From assembly GCF_004786035.1 (NCBI RefSeq), contig NZ_CP035088.1, forward strand, positions 2,082,001-2,146,000: DNA of 64,000 nt. Direction: 5' to 3'. The notes beneath the pieces are model-generated. The model did no database searches and was not told the DNA's origin. It saw only the letters and a program-made list of their open reading frames with translations. Of the stretch, positions 28,982-37,776 are shown in pieces (position 1 is the stretch's first letter; each line of letters starts with the position of its first letter). This stretch comes from Pseudomonas viciae. GTDB lineage: Bacteria > Pseudomonadota > Gammaproteobacteria > Pseudomonadales > Pseudomonadaceae. A program made the translations under genes and the position numbers.

Positions 28982-29245
28982 TCAGATCCCCATATTGCCC
29001 AAGGCTTGCACGATATTGCGTAACGTCCCGGCAAGGGTCGGGTGTTCCAGTTCGAAGCGTTCGACGGCCAGGTTCACATTGTCGGCGAGGTTGGTGTCCG
29101 GTGTTTTGGTTTCCAGCTCAAGCTCAAGTTCGATCTGTTGCATCAGCGCGTGCAGGTCGTCGCGCTCGACTTCGGAAAGTGGTGGATTCTGTTCCAATTG
29201 CTCGCGCAGTTTATTGAGCTGTTCTTGCAATTCGCGGGCAGGCAT
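28982..29245 (-). CDS. DUF4404 family protein
   Basis: An 87-residue, largely helical acidic protein (MPARELQEQLNKLREQLEQNPPL; ERDDLHALMQQIELELELET; VNLAVERFELEHPTLAGTLRNIVQALGNMGI). It is strongly predicted to be coiled-coil in its first half. Start at 29245, with AGGGAG nine bases upstream. Function unknown. The position beside queF is conserved in Pseudomonas. Confidence 0.85.
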   Translation of the reverse strand: MPARELQEQLNKLREQLEQNPPLSEVERDDLHALMQQIELELELETKTPDTNLADNVNLAVERFELEHPTLAGTLRNIVQALGNMGI

Positions 29246-29354
29246 TGGCGTACTCCCTTTATTGATAGGCACAGCCATGGACCGCGACGGTTCGTCAAAA
29301 GTCCATGGCTTGCCTTAAGAGTAATCCACCCTCACGCACCCTGCATGATCCCGG

Positions 29355-29975
29355 TCATGGCTTCTCGCCTTTGAGTCGGCGCAGGCTGATATCGGCCAGG
29401 CAGGTGTCGAGTTCGCCCAGGTGATCGATCACCGAATGCACCCCCAGGCCGAACAATTGCACGGTGGCCTTGGCGCGCTTGGTTTCCCGTTCCTGTTTGC
29501 TTAGCGCCTGCCATTCATCCGGCGTCAGGCCACACAGCGAGCCGCAGGACGCCAGCCCGATGGTCCACAAACCGGCGTTGAGCCCCGATTGCAACAGCCT
29601 GGGTTCGCCACTGACCAACACGCAGCCGTCCAATTGCTGGACGTTCAGCGTCATCAAGGCTTGCCAGCAGGCATGCGGTGCCGGCCACGGATTATTTGTT
29701 GCTGGAAGTTGCGGCGGTTTGATCCAGGTCGGTAACGAGGCCGCCAGGGCATGACTGACAGCAGGTGGCAATTCATCGAGCCAGGCGCAGGGAATTTCCT
29801 GTCGCTGTAAGTGGTGCAGGCTCTCAAGGGCGCCAGGTGTCGGTTGCGCATGCTCGGCCGGCGCTGCCCCTGGCTGACGAATGCGTCCCCCGAAATCCAC
29901 CAGGCATCCGCTCAGGCCAAACAATACAGCGGTCAGGCTGGGAGCGGGGAGGGGCAGGGCTTCGGCGCGGGGCAT
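29355..29975 (-). CDS. HAD-like protein lacking the nucleophilic aspartate
   Basis: A 206-residue protein resembling phosphonoacetaldehyde-hydrolase-like HAD proteins. The N-terminal motif that should read as Asp-x-Asp/Ala reads AVLFGLSGCLVDFGGR: Gly20 stands where the nucleophile should be and Ser22 at the second position. Later elements remain (GCVLVSGEPRLLQSGLNAGLWTIGLASCG and the helical end). It is therefore probably non-catalytic, or uses another chemistry. The neighbours match the P. aeruginosa queF to mlaA order. Confidence 0.65.
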   Translation of the reverse strand: MPRAEALPLPAPSLTAVLFGLSGCLVDFGGRIRQPGAAPAEHAQPTPGALESLHHLQRQEIPCAWLDELPPAVSHALAASLPTWIKPPQLPATNNPWPAPHACWQALMTLNVQQLDGCVLVSGEPRLLQSGLNAGLWTIGLASCGSLCGLTPDEWQALSKQERETKRAKATVQLFGLGVHSVIDHLGELDTCLADISLRRLKGEKP

Positions 29976-30176
29976 GGGAACGTCCTTGAAATACCCTGCA
30001 GCCTAACGTGCATCAATGACAGTCCAGTGACAGTGACATGAAGGCGTCGGGTGGTGGAAACGTCCTACGGTTTGCGCGTTTTTCAGTGCTGCCTATCTAC
30101 GCGTTCCGTCTTATACTAGCCGCCTTACCGCCTGGGCTCGGCGCCCTTGCCTGATTAATCCAAGGAGTTTCCCCTT

Positions 30177-30866
30177 ATGCGCTGGAGCCATTGTCTAGCT
30201 CAGCTGTGTTTGTCTGCCAGCGTCCTGCTGGTTCCGTTCGCTGCCCAGGCCGCCACGGAAGAAGATCCTTGGGAAAGCATCAACCGTCCGATCTTCACCT
30301 TCAACGACACGGTCGATACCTATGCGCTCAAGCCGTTGGCCCAGGGTTATCAGTATGTGACGCCGCAATTCCTCGAAGACGGCATCCATAACATGTTCCG
30401 CAACATCGGTGACGTGGGCAACCTGGCCAACAACTTGTTGCAGGCCAAGCCGGCCGCTGCCGGGACTGATACTGCACGGCTGATCTTCAACACCACCTTC
30501 GGTCTGTTGGGCTTCTTCGACGTGGGCACTCAGATGGGCCTGCAGCGCAGCGATGAAGATTTTGGCCAGACCCTGGGCTACTGGGGGGTGGGCAGCGGTC
30601 CCTATGTGATGCTGCCGCTGTTGGGGCCAAGCACCGTGCGTGACGCGCCAGCCAAGCTGGTCGACGACTACACCGCTCCGTATCGTTACATCGATAACGT
30701 TTCGGTGCGTAACTCTATCAGGGGCCTGAACATCGTAGACACCCGCGCCAGCCTGTTGTCGGCCGAGAAAATGGTGAGCGGCGACAAGTATGTGTTCCTG
30801 CGCAACGCGTTCCTGCAAAACCGCGAATTCAAGGTCAAGGATGGCCAGGTCGAAGACGATTTCTGA
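30177..30866 (+). CDS. mlaA: MlaA (VacJ) family outer-membrane lipid-asymmetry protein
   Basis: Component of the Mla pathway that removes phospholipids from the outer leaflet of the outer membrane. A signal sequence (CLSASVLLVPFAAQA|AT) precedes the family motifs: EEDPWESINRPIFTFND, YALKPLAQGYQYVTP, LFNTTFGLLGFFDVGTQM-like block and SGPYVMLPLLGPSTVRDA. The 229-residue length is normal. The classical lipobox cysteine at the cleavage point is not visible, unlike E. coli MlaA, so this copy may not be lipidated. A hairpin terminator follows. Confidence 0.9.
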   Translation: MRWSHCLAQLCLSASVLLVPFAAQAATEEDPWESINRPIFTFNDTVDTYALKPLAQGYQYVTPQFLEDGIHNMFRNIGDVGNLANNLLQAKPAAAGTDTARLIFNTTFGLLGFFDVGTQMGLQRSDEDFGQTLGYWGVGSGPYVMLPLLGPSTVRDAPAKLVDDYTAPYRYIDNVSVRNSIRGLNIVDTRASLLSAEKMVSGDKYVFLRNAFLQNREFKVKDGQVEDDF

Positions 30867-30883
30867 TTTCGTCCGGTAAATCA

Positions 30884-30911
30884 GGAAGGCGGCCTAAAAG
30901 GCCGCCTTCCG
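30884..30911 (+). terminator. Terminator-like hairpin after mlaA
   Basis: GGAAGGCGGCC (30884-30894) pairs with GGCCGCCTTCC (30900-30910) across TAAAA. The T-run is short, so strength is uncertain. Confidence 0.6.
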
Positions 30912-31210
30912 TGCTTTGGCGCCGTGTTTGAGCGGGTTTGATCCTTCCATTGAGTTACGCTCCGCTCGGTTCTTATAACTCTCTGTACTTTGACAAATAA
31001 AGACGGCAAGCGGCTATCTGCCTGAGCTTGAAACGCCCCGCGGATGGGAGTACCGTCTGCGCCTTAGAAGGGCACCTCTGATGTAACTGTGTGTAGGGCA
31101 AAGGCCGGAAGCAGGTACGACAGAGAGGCTAGAAAGCGAATCCAGTAGTGCGCGCCAGGCCCAAGTGCCCAGCCCGCTACGCCAACCTAATTCTGGCGCC
31201 GTTTGCCCAC
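30912..31210 (+). other. Intergenic region before rssB (about 300 bases)
   Basis: No gene is recognised. There is an AT-rich segment near 30970-31000 (TTGACAAATAAAG) that could hold a promoter, then a GC-rich stretch containing GACGG...CCGTC complementarity (about 31002-31050). It may be a long 5' untranslated leader. No known RNA family could be assigned by eye. Confidence 0.3.
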
Positions 31211-32392
31211 ATGCCAAAAACCAGTGCCACGCTGCTGATAATCGATGATGACGAAGTGGTGCGAGCCAGTCTCGCGGCCTACTTGGAAGACAGTGGTTTC
31301 AGCGTCCTGCAGGCCAGCAATGGCCAACAGGGTCTTCAGGTATTCGAGCAAGACAAGCCCGACCTGGTCATCTGCGACCTGCGCATGCCGCAGATGGGCG
31401 GACTCGAACTCATTCGCCAGGTCACCGAGCTTTCCTCGCAGACCCCGGTGATCGTGGTTTCGGGCGCGGGCGTGATGAACGACGCGGTCGAGGCGTTGCG
31501 CCTGGGCGCGGCGGATTACCTGATCAAGCCCCTTGAAGACCTGGCTGTGCTCGAGCACTCGGTGCGTCGGGCCCTGGACCGTTCGCGCCTGCTGGTGGAA
31601 AACCAGCGGTACCGCGAAAAGCTGGAAACCGCCAACCGCGAACTGGAAGCCAGCCTGAACCTGTTGCAGGAAGACCAGAACGCCGGGCGCCAGGTGCAGA
31701 TGAACATGCTGCCGGTCAGCCCTTGGGCCGTCGACGATTTCCGTTTTGCCCACCAGATCATCCCGTCGTTGTACCTGTCGGGAGACTTTGTGGACTACTT
31801 CCGGGTCGATGAGCGGCGAGTGGCGTTCTATCTGGCGGATGTTTCCGGTCACGGGGCTTCGTCGGCATTCGTCACGGTGCTGTTGAAGTTCATGACCACG
31901 CGCCTGCTGTTCGAATCCAAGCGCAACGGCACATTGCCCGAGTTCAAGCCATCAGAAGTCCTTGGGCATATCAACCGAGGCCTGATCAGTTGTAAGCTGG
32001 GCAAACACGTCACAATGGTCGGTGGAGTCATCGACGAGGAGACGGGTTTGTTGACCTATAGCATCGGCGGTCACCTGCCGTTGCCTGTTTTGTACACGCC
32101 AGACAGTGTTCGTTATCTGGAAGGGCGTGGTTTGCCGGTCGGCCTGTTCAACGAGGCCACCTACGAAGACCACGTGCTGGAATTGCCGCCGACATTCAGC
32201 TTGACGTTAATGTCTGATGGCATTTTGGACCTTTTGACAGAACCTACACTCAAAGAGAAAGAAGCGGCCTTGCCTGAACGGGTGAGTGCAGCGGGCGGCA
32301 GCCTGGAAGGCTTGCGTCAAGTGTTTGGATTAGCCACGCTCGGGGAGATGCCGGATGATATCGCCCTGTTAGTGTTGAGCAGGAATCTTTGA
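31211..32392 (+). CDS. rssB: Two-component response regulator with PP2C phosphatase domain (RssB)
   Basis: A 393-residue regulator with an N-terminal receiver (LLIIDDDEVVRASL; phospho-acceptor in LVICDLRMPQMGG; ADYLIKPLEDL), a coiled linker and a C-terminal PPM/SpoIIE-type phosphatase domain (SLYLSGDFVDYFRVDERRVAFYLADVSGHGASSAFVTVLL; GGHLPLPVLY; LMSDGILD). In Pseudomonas this protein and the following STAS protein form a partner-switching pair controlling RpoS. Start at 31211 chosen because it gives the normal receiver start; the frame is open upstream. Confidence 0.9.
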   Translation: MPKTSATLLIIDDDEVVRASLAAYLEDSGFSVLQASNGQQGLQVFEQDKPDLVICDLRMPQMGGLELIRQVTELSSQTPVIVVSGAGVMNDAVEALRLGAADYLIKPLEDLAVLEHSVRRALDRSRLLVENQRYREKLETANRELEASLNLLQEDQNAGRQVQMNMLPVSPWAVDDFRFAHQIIPSLYLSGDFVDYFRVDERRVAFYLADVSGHGASSAFVTVLLKFMTTRLLFESKRNGTLPEFKPSEVLGHINRGLISCKLGKHVTMVGGVIDEETGLLTYSIGGHLPLPVLYTPDSVRYLEGRGLPVGLFNEATYEDHVLELPPTFSLTLMSDGILDLLTEPTLKEKEAALPERVSAAGGSLEGLRQVFGLATLGEMPDDIALLVLSRNL

Positions 32393-32874
32393 TGAGTACT
32401 GGTAGAATCCAGTTCGCCGAGCAGGACGGCACCTTTGTCCTGAAGTTTGTCGGTGAAGTGCGCCTGACTCTATGTTCGGCGCTGGATGCGACTATTGAGC
32501 GGATCTTCACCGCGCTGAACTTCAGCGCCATCGTGATTGACCTGACCGAAACCCGCAGCATCGACAGCACCACCCTTGGCCTGCTGGCCAAGCTGTCGAT
32601 CCTGTCGCGGCAAAAGGTCGGCCTGCTGCCGACCGTCGTCACCACCCACAACGACATCACCCGTCTGCTGCAGTCCATGGGCTTCGATCAGGTGTTCAAC
32701 ATCGTCGGCGATCCCGTGCCATGCCCTGAATGCCTGGACGACCTGCCTGACCAGGACCAGTCTGAAGAAGAGGTGCGGATCAAGGTGCTTGAAGCCCACA
32801 AGATCCTCATGGGGCTGAATGACTCCAATCGTGAAGCGTTTCATGACTTGGTTAATGCGCTGGAGCGGCCTTGA
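32392..32874 (+). CDS. rssC: STAS-domain anti-sigma factor antagonist (RssC)
   Basis: A 160-residue anti-sigma-antagonist protein. The STAS domain (residues 5-105) shows GTFVLKFVGEVRLTLCSALDATIERIF and IVIDLTETRSIDSTTLGLLAKLSIL, with Ser in the SIDSTTLG phosphorylation loop. The ATG overlaps the TGA of rssB (TGATG), so the two are translationally coupled. The phosphatase in rssB likely acts on this serine; that pairing is known for Pseudomonas RssB/RssC. Confidence 0.9.
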   Translation: MSTGRIQFAEQDGTFVLKFVGEVRLTLCSALDATIERIFTALNFSAIVIDLTETRSIDSTTLGLLAKLSILSRQKVGLLPTVVTTHNDITRLLQSMGFDQVFNIVGDPVPCPECLDDLPDQDQSEEEVRIKVLEAHKILMGLNDSNREAFHDLVNALERP

Positions 32875-32905
32875 GCCTTGGGCTTTATGTAGGCTGCGCC
32901 CGCCT

Positions 32906-33001
32906 CATCGCGAGCAAGCTCGCTCCCACAGGTCTTGTGGCGTTCTCTTAATCGAGCCCAACCGACATCCCCCTGTGGGAGCGAGCTTGCTCGCGATAGC
33001 G
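32906..33001. repeat. Inverted REP pair
   Basis: Units at 32906-32932 and 32973-33001 in opposite orientation. The first is the 27-base intact version of the REP interrupted by the IS110 element. Confidence 0.88.
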
Positions 33002-33040
33002 TTTGTCGAGCCGCCACATCGCTTAAGCCAAACCGCATAA

Positions 33041-33072
33041 AAAAGGGCGAACCCACCAAGGTTCGCCCTTTT
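33041..33072. terminator. Bidirectional terminator between rssC and tal
   Basis: GGGCGAACC (33045-33053) pairs with GGTTCGCCC (33060-33068), flanked by an A run on one side and T run on the other. Confidence 0.85.
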
Positions 33073-33089
33073 CACATCCCTGAATCAGC

Positions 33090-34016
33090 TCAAAGCTTGG
33101 CTTGCAGCAACGCTTCCAGCTTCTCCTGGTCCCGGGCAAACTGACGAATGCCTTCGGCCAGTTTCTCAGTCGCCATGGCGTCCTCGTTGGACAACCAGCG
33201 GAACTGCGCTTCGTTGAGAATCAAGCGCGCTTCCCCGGCTTGGCCTGGCGCAAGCTTGCGCTCAAGCTTGCCTTCATCGGCGGCCAGTTTTTCCAGCAGT
33301 TCCGGGCTGACGGTCAAGCGGTCGCAGCCGGCCAGTTGTTCGATCTGGTTGAGGTTGCGGAAGCTCGCACCCATGACCACGGTCTTATAGTCATTGGCCT
33401 TGTAGTAATTGTAGATGCGCGTCACCGACTGCACGCCCGGGTCATCGGCACCGGTGTAGTCGTTGCCATTGGCTTTCTTGTACCAGTCGTAGATCCGGCC
33501 CACGAACGGCGAAATCAGGAACACCCCGGCATCGGCACAGGCCGCAGCCTGGGCGAAGGAAAACAGCAGGGTCAGGTTGCACTGGATGCCTTCACGCTCC
33601 AGCTTCTCGGCGGCGCGAATGCCTTCCCAAGTGGAAGCGATCTTGATCAGCACGCGATCACGGCCAACGCCGGCTTTTTCATACAGATCGATCAGACGAT
33701 GCGCACGCTTCAACATGGCTTCGGTATCGAACGACAGGCGCGCATCCACTTCAGTGGAAATACGCCCTGGAATCACCTTCAGGATTTCTTGCCCAACCGC
33801 CACGCCGAAACGGTCGCTGGCCAGGCCTACGTCACCCTTGCAGTCCGCGACGCAGGCGTTCAGCAGCTCGGCATAGCCTTGGATGGCCGAAGCCTTGAGC
33901 AGCAGGGAAGGGTTGGTGGTGGCATCCACGGGTTTAACGCGGGCGATGGCTTCGAAGTCGCCGGTATCGGCCACTACGGTAGTGAATTGTTTGAGTTGTT
34001 CCAGCTTGGAAGTCAT
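33090..34016 (-). CDS. tal: Transaldolase
   Basis: Pentose phosphate pathway enzyme transferring a dihydroxyacetone unit. The 308-residue protein has the Schiff-base lysine Lys125 in [23 protein letters not shown] near the start, and [14 protein letters not shown]. The start at 34016 ([14 protein letters not shown]) is favoured over upstream in-frame starts by its conserved N-terminus. Confidence 0.96.
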   Translation of the reverse strand: MTSKLEQLKQFTTVVADTGDFEAIARVKPVDATTNPSLLLKASAIQGYAELLNACVADCKGDVGLASDRFGVAVGQEILKVIPGRISTEVDARLSFDTEAMLKRAHRLIDLYEKAGVGRDRVLIKIASTWEGIRAAEKLEREGIQCNLTLLFSFAQAAACADAGVFLISPFVGRIYDWYKKANGNDYTGADDPGVQSVTRIYNYYKANDYKTVVMGASFRNLNQIEQLAGCDRLTVSPELLEKLAADEGKLERKLAPGQAGEARLILNEAQFRWLSNEDAMATEKLAEGIRQFARDQEKLEALLQAKL

Positions 34017-34195
34017 GAGCGTGCTCTGTCCTATGGGTCTGTTGACATTACCCGAGGGCCGGCAGCCACTCAAGGGCGTGAAGAGGTATCAAATGGCCCC
34101 GGTGGCAACAACCTGAAAACGGCTGTTTGAAAGGTCGGGGCGGGTATCGGTAGATACGATTCCAAAACAGGCCGCAGGTTCAAAGCAAGTGACGG

Positions 34196-35182
34196 TCAGC
34201 GCCCTTCCAGCAACTGCCCCGCCTGATCCAGCAACGCCAACGGATCCTTGGTTTTGTGAATATCCACCGACAATAACTGCCGAAACCGCCGTGCTCCCGG
34301 AAAACCGGTGCCCAGCCCGAGCACGTGACGAGTGATGTGATGCATCGCGCCACCAGCGGCCAGATGATTGGCGATATACGGCCGCAACTGCGCCAATGCC
34401 TCGGCCCGGCTGATGATCGGTGCGGTGCTGCCAAACAGCTGTTGGTCCACCTCGGCCAGCAGATACGGGTTGTGATACGCCTCGCGACCCAACATTACGC
34501 CATCGAAGGTCTGCAAATGCTCATGGCACGCCTCCAGCGTCTTGATTCCGCCGTTGAGCACAATCTCCAACTCCGGAAAGTCCGCCTTCAACCGCGCGGC
34601 CACGTCATACCGCAGCGGCGGGATGTCTCGATTCTCCTTCGGCGACAACCCCTCCAGAATCGCAATCCGCGCATGCACGGTAAAACTCGTGCACCCGGCG
34701 TCACGCACCGTCCCGACGAACTCACACAACTGCTCATAACTGTCCCGCCCATTGATCCCGATCCGATGCTTGACCGTCACCGGAATCGACACGGCATCAC
34801 GCATGGCCTTCACACAATCGGCCACCAACACCGGATGCCCCATCAGGCAGGCACCAATCATGTTGTTCTGCACCCGGTCGCTGGGGCAGCCGACGTTGAG
34901 GTTCACCTCGTCGTAGCCGTGCTCCTGGGCCATCCGGGCGCACGCGGCCAGGTCGGCGGGAACACTGCCGCCCAGTTGCAGGGCCAGGGGGTGTTCGGAC
35001 TCGTGGTGGCGCAGGAAGCGTTCGTGGTCGCCGTTGAGTAACGCGCCGGTGGTGACCATTTCGGTGTAGAGCAGGGCGTGTTTGGAGAGGATGCGTAGGA
35101 AGAACCGGCAGTGGGCGTCGGTCCAATCCATCATCGGGGCAACGGAGAAGCGGCGGGACAGCGGGGCAGTTTGTAGGGGCAT
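34196..35182 (-). CDS. dusA: tRNA-dihydrouridine(20/20a) synthase DusA
   Basis: FMN enzyme reducing uridine 20/20a in tRNA D-loops. The 328-residue protein has RRFSVAPMMDWTDAHCRFF, the catalytic Cys in VNLNVGCPSDRVQNNMIGACLM, VTVKHRIGINGRDSYEQL and IVLNGGIKTLEAC, typical of DusA. Start supported by conserved N-terminus; it is monocistronic by spacing. Confidence 0.95.
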   Translation of the reverse strand: MPLQTAPLSRRFSVAPMMDWTDAHCRFFLRILSKHALLYTEMVTTGALLNGDHERFLRHHESEHPLALQLGGSVPADLAACARMAQEHGYDEVNLNVGCPSDRVQNNMIGACLMGHPVLVADCVKAMRDAVSIPVTVKHRIGINGRDSYEQLCEFVGTVRDAGCTSFTVHARIAILEGLSPKENRDIPPLRYDVAARLKADFPELEIVLNGGIKTLEACHEHLQTFDGVMLGREAYHNPYLLAEVDQQLFGSTAPIISRAEALAQLRPYIANHLAAGGAMHHITRHVLGLGTGFPGARRFRQLLSVDIHKTKDPLALLDQAGQLLEGR

Positions 35183-35322
35183 TGGGAATCTGGGTCAGCG
35201 AGGCGAGTGGCACAGTTTATCAGGGAAGGGCAGGAGGTGTTGGGAGAGCAATATTGCGCCGACTTCACCATTTGGTACGGGGGCGTTGTCGAGTGTGAAA
35301 TACGCCGAGTATTTGGAGGCGA

Positions 35323-35559
35323 TCACCGTGTACTCCAGCGCCGAGCACGCATAGCTGCCACTTGGTCACCGGTAACAAATTTGCCTTGATCAGCTTCCTT
35401 TACGGCAAGTTCGATCTGCGTGGTCAGAGCTTTTTCGTGTTCGATGTAGTCGCGAAGAACGTCTCGCGTCAGGTAGTTCGCACTTTGACCGGTGGTCTTG
35501 GCCAGATCGGCGAGGGAGTTTGATAGCTCTTCAGGCCGATTTAGCGTTATACCGGACAA
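35323..35559 (-). CDS. Ribbon-helix-helix antitoxin-like protein (orphan)
   Basis: A 78-residue protein with the RHH/CopG-type pattern SGITLNRPEELSNSLADLAKTTGQSANYLTRDVLRDYIEHEK and an ending (DQGKFVTGDQVAAMRARRW) like RelB/ParD antitoxins. No complete toxin gene follows on this strand: the next 140 bases to dusA carry only a short frame reading (ALEYTVIASKYSAYFTL...) without a start of its own. It may be an orphan or the survivor of a deleted pair. Confidence 0.6.
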   Translation of the reverse strand: MSGITLNRPEELSNSLADLAKTTGQSANYLTRDVLRDYIEHEKALTTQIELAVKEADQGKFVTGDQVAAMRARRWSTR

Positions 35560-36343
35560 GGCTGTCTCGATGGGGGAGGTTTGTCAGGCATCTTATACCG
35601 TTGAACGCTCGCTTTAATCCTTAGACCGTCGCTAGGTGTATCTCGACGTGAGTTGTTCCCCTCCTGCGCAGACACGAAGAGTTTCGCCGATGCTGTCGTC
35701 AAAGGGTACATTTCTGCGGGGGGAGTGTGGTTTGGAGCAGGCCGGTCCAACGACTAAAATCGCTCGACTCTTACTCTTATTGCCTTCTTGATAGGGGATT
35801 TAATAAAACGGGCCCCTTTCTTTAATTTAGCAAGCGAGATCGGCAATGTAGCAACTGGGCACGATCACATCGCGTAAGTGCCAAGTCAACTTGACGGCCT
35901 ACAAAGCGCAGATACGGATTAATCGGGACGGGAGGACAGTTTATTAGTAAAACTAGCCCTTCCACCGCAAGCAGGTCATCCGGGTCCGGATCTAACGCCG
36001 CGAAACGGAGCTGGCGGAATCTGTTAGCAGCGAGCGCGCAAACCGAAAAGCTGTAACGATCAGGGGATGATCCAGCCGTGCCTGGCAAGGCGCGCTTGGC
36101 TGCGTTTAATCACAGTGCTACCGAGGTTCGCCTGGAAATGGCCGGGCCCGAGATCCCCACGTTTTAGCCTGTCCTTGTGGTGGGGCGTCGTTGGAAAAAA
36201 CTAGCGGCTACCTCCCCAAAACTAATGTAGATAATTTGTAAGCTAATACTTACAATGCTTCCGTAAGTCTATGGCCGTCATGCCTCTGAACGGGGCAAAA
36301 ATAATCCATGCGTCAGGACGTAACTTAAGTAGGGACACGTGTT
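35560..36343. other. Non-coding or decayed region before the acyltransferase
   Basis: About 780 bases with no gene I can support. Open frames at 35547-35750 and 35822-36088 (minus) have no recognisable family, no good ribosome site and atypical composition. A perfect inverted repeat TTGTAAG-N6-CTTACAA at 36236-36255, about 90 bases before the acyltransferase start, could be a regulator site. The region is likely debris of horizontal exchange. Confidence 0.4.
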
Positions 36344-37426
36344 GTGATTAAGAGCTTGACCATCGGGCAATCGACCATGCTCAACCTCATACGAGCGTTG
36401 GCTGCCTTCTCAGTCTTGGTAGGTCATACCCTTGTAGGAGTGGTTCCGGTAAGTTGGTTTGGAAAGGTAGTTCCCTTTCAGAGTCTGGCCGTTGTTGTTT
36501 TTTTCTGGCTATCAGGGTTTCTGATCGCTTATCAATGTTTGAATAAGGTCAAATATAGTTTTAGTGAATATATGATCGATCGCTTCAGCAGGATTTATGT
36601 TCTGTATATTCCGGCGCTGATTATTTCATATGTTGTTTTTATAATGGTGTTAGGTCGTGTACCTCCAGCAACTTGGGACTTGGTCGGGCACCTTCTGCAG
36701 CTTCAGCATACTCCGTTTGCTCGGATGATTGAAGGCGTGCCGCCGATAAAGGTTTACGGTGGTAACAGTGTTCTTTGGACGATAGCCATTGAATGGTGGT
36801 TGTATGTATTTTTCGGCATTGCTTTTTTTTGGCGGTCGATGTCCTTGACTGAAAGAGTCTTTGCAATTGCCCTTGCTGGACCTGCGGTCCTCGTTGTGGG
36901 GTATTTTACGGTATGGGAGTCTGTTGCATGGGAGTGGTTTCTTGGGGCCGCCTGTGCTGCGATTTATGTTTATGCACCGCAGACTAACTGGAAGCAAATT
37001 CTTGTACCGCTTGCCGCCGTTGTAGTTGGAATGTCGTGGCGGTTTCAGAAGCTTTCGCTAGCGAGTCAGATAAATATGTATGATTTGCAGCTTATGATTC
37101 TAGTCGGTGTGGTATTGATGTTTGTAGTGTTAGCGAGCACGAATCTTCCCGTCGTCTCGTCAGTCAGGTGGGTAGTGGCGAAAGGTGCATATGTCTCTTA
37201 TGCAATGTACCTAACGCATGAGCCGATTCGCGTGTTGATCAGCAAGTATATGAATGTGTCCCAAATGGCCAATGCGTGGCTGTCAATCTTCCTGTGTGTG
37301 CTGTTTGCGGCTGCTTGCGCATGGCTTCTTGAAGACAAACATCTGGACCTGCGTCGCTGGCTGAAAAAGAAGCTCATTGCTCCCGAGCGAGAGCTGATTA
37401 CGGTCCAGGCCAATAAGCTGAGCTAG
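36344..37426 (+). CDS. Acyltransferase family 3 membrane protein
   Basis: A 360-residue integral membrane protein with about ten to eleven hydrophobic segments. It shows TMLNLIRALAAFSVLVGHT (the RxxA...H signature of family 3), SLAVVVFFWLSGFLIAY, RFSRIYVLYIPALI and VLWTIAIEWWLYVFFG, as in OafA/YrhL-type O-acyltransferases that decorate surface glycans. GTG start at 36344 with AGGGA eight bases before it. The gene is visibly AT-richer than its neighbours, which suggests transfer. The acceptor is unknown. Confidence 0.85.
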   Translation: MIKSLTIGQSTMLNLIRALAAFSVLVGHTLVGVVPVSWFGKVVPFQSLAVVVFFWLSGFLIAYQCLNKVKYSFSEYMIDRFSRIYVLYIPALIISYVVFIMVLGRVPPATWDLVGHLLQLQHTPFARMIEGVPPIKVYGGNSVLWTIAIEWWLYVFFGIAFFWRSMSLTERVFAIALAGPAVLVVGYFTVWESVAWEWFLGAACAAIYVYAPQTNWKQILVPLAAVVVGMSWRFQKLSLASQINMYDLQLMILVGVVLMFVVLASTNLPVVSSVRWVVAKGAYVSYAMYLTHEPIRVLISKYMNVSQMANAWLSIFLCVLFAAACAWLLEDKHLDLRRWLKKKLIAPERELITVQANKLS

Positions 37427-37439
37427 GTTCAACCATCAT

Positions 37440-37463
37440 AGCCCGCCATGTGCGGGCTTTTTT
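37440..37463 (+). terminator. Terminator of the acyltransferase gene
   Basis: AGCCCGC pairs with GCGGGCT, followed by a T run. Confidence 0.85.
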
Positions 37464-37776
37464 ACATTTGAATTTGTCCTTCGCCAAGCAGGAAGGCCAC
37501 TGCAGCGATAGTCGCCGAATATTTGAACGCACCACGTTGAAGCGCGCATCATCACTGGAAGAGGTTCTAAATATCCGTGCCCCCGCACGCTTATCTGGTC
37601 TCTATCGCAAGGGAGAGCAAGCAAGGGGCGGGCATTCTCGAGGGGATCTCGCGAGTGGATCGAACAATGGAGTTTGCGCAGGGGCACATCGTTGTCAGTG
37701 CGGCTGAACAACGAGCCCGTATGTAAACGGCTAGGCATGCGGGTAGTCTGGGAGCGAGTACGACTGATCCCTTAAC
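37464..37776. other. Intergenic region without recognisable gene
   Basis: About 310 bases between the acyltransferase terminator and the metallophosphatase. Short open frames exist on both strands but none has a recognisable domain or ribosome site. It may hold degraded sequence. Confidence 0.3.

Noticed and set aside
35822..36088. 88-codon frame on the minus strand
   Set aside because: No ribosome site, no family, in a region that looks decayed.
37436..37738. 100-codon frame on the minus strand
   Set aside because: It includes the terminator of the acyltransferase gene and has no protein-like features.
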